This document shows positions 58,801 through 64,000 of a DNA stretch of 64,000 bases, one piece after another. The first letter of the stretch is position 1, and each line of letters opens with the position of its first letter. The stretch is taken from the NCBI RefSeq assembly GCF_003672135.1, contig NC_039517.1, forward strand, positions 4,030,001 through 4,094,000, given 5' to 3'. The translations under genes and the position numbers were made by a program. The DNA is from Ooceraea biroi. Taxonomy: Eukaryota; Arthropoda; Insecta; Hymenoptera; Formicidae. The notes under the pieces were generated by a model. That model made no database searches, was not told the origin of the DNA, and worked only from the letters and a program-made list of their open reading frames with translations.

Positions 58801-61800
58801 CAAGTACGTATCGCGTTAAGTGTTCAAACAGTTACGAAAAAGTCCATAAAATTTCACCCTTTTCGATTGACTCGACAATCAGTCTCTCGAGTCTCCGCGG
58901 TAATTTATTATAACAGTTGCGTGAAATTTTCTCTGTTACAGCATATACCCAAGCTCGCAACCACCAGGGCAGCAAATACCGATAGGCAACAATACAGGAT
59001 CGTTACCCGACCTGAGCAACGTGCACTTTCCTTCACCCCTTCACACTCCCCTGGATCAAGAGGATCATTCGAGTAGTACGCCGTTCAGCAACGTAAGTCA
59101 TTCGCCAATCACACATAAGCCGACTACAATTATGTTTTCTCTTTTTCTTTCTTGTCGATTTTACACGCACTTCTCTCGCGAGGCTGCACGTTTCAAAACG
59201 CGTCTCCATCGCTTTTACAGCGACGTGTCTTTCTCTCATTTTTTCCAGCTGTCTTCAATGTTTGCGGAAAATATCTCTGTAATATGTCATTCAAAATGAC
59301 AATTTATTAAAAATAGTCCATGTTTACAATATCGTCTAGATATTTTTCTCGCACACGTTGGCTCGTATTAACAAATACATTTCTTGCAGCAATTTTACAC
59401 GTATGAAATATGAAACTTGAAATATGATTTCAATTATTGCTCACGAATCGTGTACATAGGTGCGATAGATAAGCAACAGTACTCATTGCTATTCAACGGG
59501 TAATTTAATCCATCCGGTCTATATACGGTAAAACCGCGATGTTTTATAAATTAGCCGTCGAGCGTCAATTAGAATTTTCAATGTCCTTTGTTCTGTCGAA
59601 TGAAAGAACTTAAAAATTTACAACTGCAGTGGCCCAGACATTTCTCCAGCATATTCTTTAACGAACCGTGCATTTTTGCAAACCTTGGATGCTGAAACAC
59701 CGCACAATGGCTTACGATGAAATACATTATAATTGTTCGGTATCCGTGGTTGGAGGATGATGAGTTTGCTGCATTGCTAATATAAATATCATTTACGGGG
59801 AAAAATATATTTCTTGTTCCTAAAAAACAGCTTTCGTCGATATCGATATTAAACAATTTGTTTTTGTATCGTACGCAGTGAAATCGGCTAACTAGCTCAA
59901 CGTTTTACAATTGATGGCGTCGACGAAAGAATATCCGATTAAAGAAGTTAAAAGGCAGATGTCGATATCGAAATTGTTCGTTCGCATCGCGTTCTCCCCG
60001 TCATTCTCTTTTTTCGACGATCGTTCACCTCATATCCTTTTTTTATTCTTCCGCTTCGAAATGCGAGCGAAATCGTCGAGTCACTGTACGGACACGATGT
60101 AGACGAGTAGAATTTACCACCGAAAACGGGAATCTCTTTTTGAAATGGTCAAACCGCTGGTGTATTCCAGAGTCCTCAAACGAGCAGTCCCACAAACCTG
60201 TCGCCGACCAGCTTGGCACAAGCTGGTAGGCTCTCCTTTTCACAGGATCACAATCCGTCAAGCGTCCAAGTAAATATCCTCGCGGCCCCGTATTACTGTA
60301 GATTGTGCCTACTGTAATTGTAGCGCAGCGGATTTTTAATTACGAGCGACACGAATCTAATGTACCTTTCCTTTTCTCACTTTGTTTTTAGAATTGTCTT
60401 GTGCCTCGAAAAGACTCAATGTGCAGGCAGGTCTTTTCTTAGACGTGTCGCATATATTTTGTAACTGACGATAGTCCTCGTAGACCTCGATTAAAAATCG
60501 CTGCCGCGGAATGTTGCAAAGCATGCGAGATATCCGAAAAATGACTCGAATCGATCTGAGAACTAGCTTAATAGTTCTCGTTGAAAACCGGTTTCATGTA
60601 CGCATAAACCTCGAGGACATGCCTTGGCTAACGTAGAGCTCGTTTCGCGCAATGATATCGGTATTACTCGGATATTTCGTATCCGTTTTAGTCGCGGATC
60701 ACGGAATCGAGGAGAGCGCGTGTTCACGCGGTTCTGAATACGTGAAACTAGAATAATTGGGAAACGCATCGCAAATCAATTTACGAAAGAGACACGTGCA
60801 GTTTGAAGAAATTACCAGTAATTTACCTCGGTTCCGTCAAATGACTTGTTGGCTGGAGAATGCGACTTAGGATGCAATGGTTGCATGAGAAGAACACTCT
60901 CTGTGCTTTTCTGTGCTTTGTTAAATGTTAGTCCGTCTCGATTAGAGTAGATGCCAGAAGATATCAAAATATTGCACTGCTGCTTTCGTAAAGAAGGTGC
61001 AAGCAAAATTCTTTATTTAATGAGGAATTAACTATGTACAGATACGGTAAAGAAAGAGAACTTGCAGAGAGATATATTATTTCTCGCCAGAAGCACTGTC
61101 TTTAGTAAATCATACGTTGCGTAAATATGCAAAAAAGCTCAAGTAGCGATTATCGCATGTAATTGAATCGCTTTCACGCTGATACAGTATCGTTCGAAAA
61201 GGCCTTTATCCAAAGAGAGATCTAAATGTTTCGCGACACGGCAAATCTCGGCATGCCATCACGCTGTTTGGACACACAAATGTAATTGTGGTTCAATAAC
61301 GACTTTGATTTTCTTTCAGTAATCTAACGCAGTAATCTGACTTGATAAAAACACGACAAGAATATAATGCCGCGGTTTATGCAGTCCTCAAGTTCAAAAT
61401 GAAACTTTCGGAGCACGCCATGAAAAGTACTTGTGACCTAAATGCGCCCTGACATTATTAACAAGATCTAATAACATTTATCGAGTTTACGCTCGATAAT
61501 TTTGATGATTAAATCATACTGCAAAAAAAAAAAAAAACGGAGCGATGTAAATCGCGCGAGATACTCGCGAGGAAAGCGTGCATCGGGGCGATATATTTTT
61601 GACGGGAAATCTAGCGATTTCAGTGCAGTTTTTTTCCGTTCGTTCCCGTTTGTTAATATCAGGACGTGCATTTACGTGACAGTCGAGAAGCTCGGGACGG
61701 CAACGAAATATCGCGCGCGTTTACCGCTGTCACTCTGTGTGTTTCTCTCTTAATTTTCCATTTATTTTTTATTTTGCCTTTGTTGTAGTGGTTGTTTGTG

Positions 61801-64000
61801 TTTGTTATTTTGCAGAACCATTTATCAGTGCCTGTTAACTCTAGGTTTCTTCACACATGTAAGGTTAGTAGTCACACCAGTTTCTCGCTCTCACGACGTA
61901 TGTAATAGCCATATATACATATACGCTTGTGTTGCTGCCTCTCTTAGTCGCGCGACGGCTGTTAACGCCGTGGCATTTTTACTGTTTTGCCTGTTGTAGC
62001 ACCGAGCTCGCAGATAAACACGAAATACAATCAATAGTGAAACGCGTGTATGCGAACGCATCGCGTATGTTATTGGTTCGCCGCAGCGTAACGTCGGACT
62101 CGAAAACGGGAAACGCGTACAAAATCATATCACCTGCCGCAGAAGGAAAAAAAAAACCCATTGCATAACGATAATTTGAAGATAATTTTAGCGTACGTGA
62201 ATCATTTATATTTACGTCGTAGCAAATTGCGTTTTGCGAAGCTGCGTATCTATTCCTTTCTTCCTCTTTTCTTTATTTTGCGAGATGGATTCTTCGATGC
62301 ATATATCTAGGCAGAACTTTCGGACATTGGAGAGAGACGCTGCGAATTCGAGCAATCGAGTCATCGTCGTCGTCGCGGCGAACCGCTTCCGCAAGTCCGA
62401 TGCTGTAATCAACAGTGTAGAGATCGATTACGCGAGCCTGCTGCGACTGTGTAGCGTCCATATAGTCCATCGAGTCTAGTTACGCGAAAGCGCGAAAAAA
62501 AGCGAGAGAGAGTGAGAGAGAGAGAGAGAGAGAGAGAAATGAAAGAAGCGAGACAGAACGACGATCGATCGTTAATAGCGATGGGTATGAAGCAGGGTGT
62601 GGCACTGGAAAACAGCACAAGTACTTCGCAACAGGATCTTCAGAGTTACCCGCAGCAATCGGCGCCGCTGGCACCGACGTCTCACAGTCCCACTGCTGGC
62701 CACTACCTCTATCAGCAACCGCACAGTCCTGTGCCACCGCAAAGTCCAGTTAGTATCGTTGGCAGAAAATGAACGTTTTCTGTAATATTAGGTTGTAATC
62801 TTTACGTATTGTACATTGCCATTTCTGCTCAACGTTCAGAAAACGTCACAGCCACAGCAACAGCAACATCAGCAGCTCAATTCGTTGGGATCGTACAGGT
62901 CCACGCAGTCGGTGAACAGACCGTCGCCGCAATCATCACCTAGTCTAACGGTTCAAGTGAGATCATTTCTTTTGCTTCACGTGCTTATAAAGTATTGGGA
63001 AAAACCGTAATAACTTGACTGACTTGCGAAAATACAGTTTTATCCTGAACATAAATTTCAAGCTGTTACGACTCGCAGATTTAAGAGCAACGCGTCTTCC
63101 TGTTTCAGGGAAGTCCTCTGAGTTACAGCAATAATCCATCGGCGCCGCCTAGTCCTACCGGACATCCGGGTCCACCCAGCTTGACGTCCGATGCTATCGA
63201 TCAGAATACTTATTTCATCAATCAGGCGCAAGCGGCGGCACTCCAACAGGATTTTGAACAATTCACGATGGTACGTGAGTCATCCATTGTTAAGCATGAC
63301 TGAAAAGGAAGTGATTTGCGCGTTTGAATTTCGTGGAAAGTGTTACGGGCAAACATCCCAAGAACGAAGCTCTAAAATATTTACCAACATCTCCGCCAAT
63401 TAAGGCAGACTAGTGACAGCCAATGGATGCGTCCGAGACCATTTTAAAATTTCAAGACGAGACGAGTATACGTGAAATATCAATCGGCCGCACGACCATC
63501 CGCTCGGAACGAAAGATTCATTCTTCTCCAAACTGTCAGAAGGATGTTTGTCCCGTCATCCTTCCGATTCTTATTAACGCACTCTTATCGTTCTTATCTT
63601 TGTCATCGGAACTCTTTATAACTTTCGTCTACGTCAACCCCTTCGGAAGAAGTAAACGTCATTTCCTACTGCGAATTCATACATATTTGATGGTACGCGA
63701 CAGCTAGACTTTGTCAGTCTGCCTGTCGGCGCTCGTGCGATTGCAACGTAAGACGCACGCGCTGCACGTTTTACGCTGCACATAATTGCATCCGGGCTTC
63801 CGCAGAGAGCGCGTACCGCATGCTACGACGCTTGTTGTTGTAGGTATACGCGCGCAACGTTCAAAGTACTCGCACGTTTCATTTCGATATCGCTGATAAA
63901 GACATTCGATAGTTTCGATCGAGAGAGCGCCGCAATAAATTTCTTTTTTTTTCTATCATTGAGATCGCTGTAACGATAAGTCTCCGTGTAATCTCTGTGA
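39285..64000 (+). CDS. Crtc: CREB-regulated transcription coactivator (CRTC), 3' end outside the window
   Basis: Nine coding exons: 39285-39398, 44658-44906, 57199-57454, 58698-58803, 58942-59092, 60171-60269, 62635-62748 (left edge uncertain), 62840-62956 and 63109-63270, all in compatible phase. The last ends at a donor (GTACGT), so coding continues past 64000. The N-terminus MANPRKFSEKIALLNQKEA is the CREB-binding TORC_N domain. GGSLPNVN follows. WRRTNSDSALHQS carries the conserved SIK/AMPK-family phosphoserine that binds 14-3-3. CEMPRVPGINIYPS and TGSLPDLSNVHFPSPLHTPL belong to the TORC_M region. Further on it is Pro/Ser/Gln-rich, with a short polyQ. The C-terminal activation domain must lie to the right. 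The protein shuttles to the nucleus on dephosphorylation and coactivates CREB. Intron 1 (5.3 kb) holds a satellite; intron 2 (12.3 kb) holds an antisense odorant-binding protein gene. Confidence 0.97.
40452..43916. repeat. Satellite array, 11 copies of a 313/316-bp unit, in CRTC intron 1
   Basis: Unit starts at 40452, 40768, 41084, 41400, 41713, 42029, 42345, 42661, 42974, 43290 and 43603, ending at 43916. Units 4, 8, 10 and 11 are 313 bp (GGCAAAAAAGATTTCGG); the others are 316 bp. Copies are about 97-99% alike by eye. Each junction contains the inverted repeat CGACTCGGG ... CCCGAGTCG with a 16-base spacer (ATATTTCGATCTATTA). Units have no useful open frame. Confidence 0.95.
43917..44657 (+). 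other. CRTC intron 1, 3' end
   Basis: Unique sequence after the satellite. No exon is recognised. The intron ends ACCTGCACAG at 44657. Confidence 0.55.
44658..44906 (+). CDS. Crtc: CRTC exon 2
   Basis: 83 codons, phase 0 at both ends, from VASTSSSVGASPTGSG to GAIHSIDLK before donor AAG|GTCTGT. It includes GGSLPNVN, a hallmark of CRTC proteins. Length is a multiple of three. Confidence 0.93.
44907..46615 (+). other. CRTC intron 2, left part
   Basis: AT-rich with no recognised exon on the plus strand. Downstream sequence of the antisense odorant-binding protein gene lies at its right end. Confidence 0.5.
46968..47899 (-). CDS. Odorant-binding protein (classic six-cysteine type), nested antisense in CRTC intron 2
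   Basis: Minus-strand exons 47899-47837, 47639-47555, 47389-47301, 47219-47117 and 47032-46968, all GT-AG and in phase, encode 135 residues. The first is a signal peptide (MRVSVIVAVVLLQAIYVSAG). The mature part has all six cysteines: KRC; IACYMHC with the C2-x3-C3 spacing; NKCAVQ; and GCEKVFKIAKC with C5-x8-C6. This is the classic insect OBP pattern. Such proteins are secreted carriers of small hydrophobic ligands in sensillar lymph or other fluids. The frame runs on to ATKPE, where a strong donor (GAA|GTAAGT) occurs. Either a short final exon follows, with 46681-46616 one phase-compatible candidate, or translation reads through to a TAG nine codons later. A TATA box precedes the gene. Confidence 0.94.
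47979..47986 (-). promoter_or_regulatory. TATA box of the odorant-binding protein gene
   Basis: TATAAAAA on the minus strand (context GCGTTATAAAAAGCGCG), 80 bases before the start codon at 47899. That is a suitable distance for a short 5' UTR. Confidence 0.7.
49799..49823. repeat. (GA)n microsatellite
   Basis: About 12 GA units. Confidence 0.9.
51289..51654 (-). other. Unrecognised open frame of ~121 codons
   Basis: The frame is open from about 51669 down to a TGA at 51289, with no ATG near its start. It has a run of seven arginines followed by DARRRR, then a non-repetitive part ending VLPSGITVDKMIESINAIFLNP in two pieces of ordinary composition. No family is recognised. Possibly a real exon with an acceptor near 51670, or chance in CpG-rich DNA. 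Confidence 0.2.
56266..57025 (+). mobile_element. Internally deleted mariner-type element with transposase C-terminus
   Basis: Terminal inverted repeats of about 130-140 bp start ATACAAGGTGTTTCCTAGGT and end with the complement, at TA. The frame at about 56444-56767 encodes the C-terminal third of a mariner-like transposase: FANRWIGRG, then WPARSPDLNPVDFFLWG (with the last catalytic Asp), LKSLVYATP, and the tail AAGGHFQQLL before a stop. The helix-turn-helix half and the earlier catalytic residues are missing. Same broad transposase type as the element at 10066, but a different family by terminal sequence. Confidence 0.85.
57199..57454 (+). CDS. Crtc: CRTC exon 3: SIK/14-3-3 regulatory site
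   Basis: From acceptor TTTCTGCAG to donor CGAG|GTAGCG, phase 0 in and phase 1 out. It encodes TALSNLEEMQHNSM, PYLSPPPPDTWRR and RTNSDSALHQS. The serine after RTN is the one SIK kinases phosphorylate in CRTC proteins to retain them in the cytoplasm. Confidence 0.95.
57455..58697 (+). other. CRTC intron 3
   Basis: AT-rich intron between GTAGCG and TAATTAACAG. No exon or repeat is recognised. Confidence 0.6.
58698..59092 (+). CDS. Crtc: CRTC exons 4 and 5 (TORC_M region)
   Basis: Exon 58698-58803 (DQHAMTGSG ... CEMPRVPGI, ending phase 2 at GTACGT) and exon 58942-59092 (NIYPSSQPPG ... GSLPDLSNVHFPSPLHTPL ... PFSN, ending phase 0 at GTAAGT) join through a split Asn codon, restoring the conserved PGIN motif. 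Confidence 0.93.
59093..60170 (+). other. CRTC intron 5
   Basis: No exon recognised; ends TGTATTCCAG. Confidence 0.6.
60171..60269 (+). CDS. Crtc: CRTC exon 6
   Basis: 33 codons, phase 0 at both ends: SPQTSSPTNLSPTSLAQAGR then LSFSQDHNPSSVQ. Rich in SP motifs, like the matching region of other CRTC proteins. Confidence 0.9.
60270..62634 (+). other. CRTC intron 6, with possible internal promoter near its end
   Basis: No other gene recognised. A poly(A) tract lies at about 61525-61538 and a (GA)n run at 62503-62537, just before exon 7. If exon 7 has an alternative start, the promoter would be in the last few hundred bases. Confidence 0.45.
62503..62537. repeat. (GA)n microsatellite
   Basis: About 15 GA units with one interruption. 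Confidence 0.9.
62635..62748 (+). CDS. Crtc: CRTC exon 7, left boundary uncertain
   Basis: Encodes DLQSYPQQSAPLAPTSHSPT...PPQSP and ends at donor CCA|GTTAGT. With the acceptor CGCAACAG at 62634 it joins exon 6 in phase 0. There is no pyrimidine tract before it, and the frame stays open back to about 62455. An acceptor at 62595 (GAAGCAG, adding GVALENSTSTSQQ) is also phase 0. An alternative first exon starting at the ATG at 62539 or 62581 is another option. Confidence 0.6.
62840..63270 (+). CDS. Crtc: CRTC exons 8 and 9
   Basis: Exon 62840-62956 (KTSQPQQQQHQQLNSLGSY ... PSLTVQ) and exon 63109-63270 (GSPLSYSNNPSAPPSPTGHP ... QQDFEQFTM) are both phase 0. The FEQFTM end matches the CRTC segment before the C-terminal activation domain. 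Donor ATG|GTACGT shows that at least one more exon follows. Confidence 0.92.
63271..64000 (+). other. CRTC intron 9, incomplete
   Basis: Intronic sequence to the window edge. No exon recognised; the TORC_C domain is not in the window. Confidence 0.6.

Overview
The window looks like nuclear DNA from a hymenopteran insect, most likely an ant. It has compact spliced genes with short GT-AG introns, long introns full of MITEs, satellites and GA/TC microsatellites, a six-cysteine odorant-binding protein, and an intact MALT1-type paracaspase, which Drosophila is understood to lack. The species assignment is inference. Exon boundaries were read by eye from splice sites, phase and protein similarity. 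In the six main genes the internal junctions keep phase; the uncertain ends are flagged.

Layout. (1) 1-8.5 kb: no supported gene; two ~0.7 kb TTAA-flanked foldback elements and a diverged local duplication. (2) 8.56-23.66 kb, plus strand: a big bang/pro-interleukin-16-like protein with two C-terminal PDZ domains. Its second intron carries a composite repeat: 182-bp direct terminal repeats around a 36-bp minisatellite. (3) 25.5-27.5 kb: a third TTAA foldback and AT-rich spacer. (4) 27.5-36.4 kb: mitochondrial ribosomal protein L24 (minus), a MAIP1-like mitochondrial protein (plus) and a MALT1-type paracaspase (minus), set among at least five different foldback/MITE insertions and a GC-rich promoter-like block. 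(5) 36.8-38.7 kb: five TTAA-sharing foldback units in tandem, ending about 620 bp before the CRTC start codon. (6) 39.3 kb to the right edge: CRTC (CREB-regulated transcription coactivator), plus strand, nine coding exons seen, with the 3' end outside the window. CRTC intron 1 holds eleven copies of a 313/316-bp satellite; intron 2 holds a complete or nearly complete antisense odorant-binding protein gene and an internally deleted mariner-type element.

How the genes relate. They do not form an operon or one pathway. mRpL24 and MAIP1-like are both mitochondrial (ribosome; inner-membrane protein biogenesis) and are divergently arranged, but about 3.8 kb of mobile DNA separates them. MAIP1-like and MALT1 converge tail to tail, 238 bp apart. 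CRTC (CREB/SIK signalling), bbg (junction/epithelial scaffold) and MALT1 (immune-type signalling protease) act in separate processes. The most unusual feature is the density and variety of long inverted repeats, many able to form near-perfect hairpins, around 28.9-38.7 kb.
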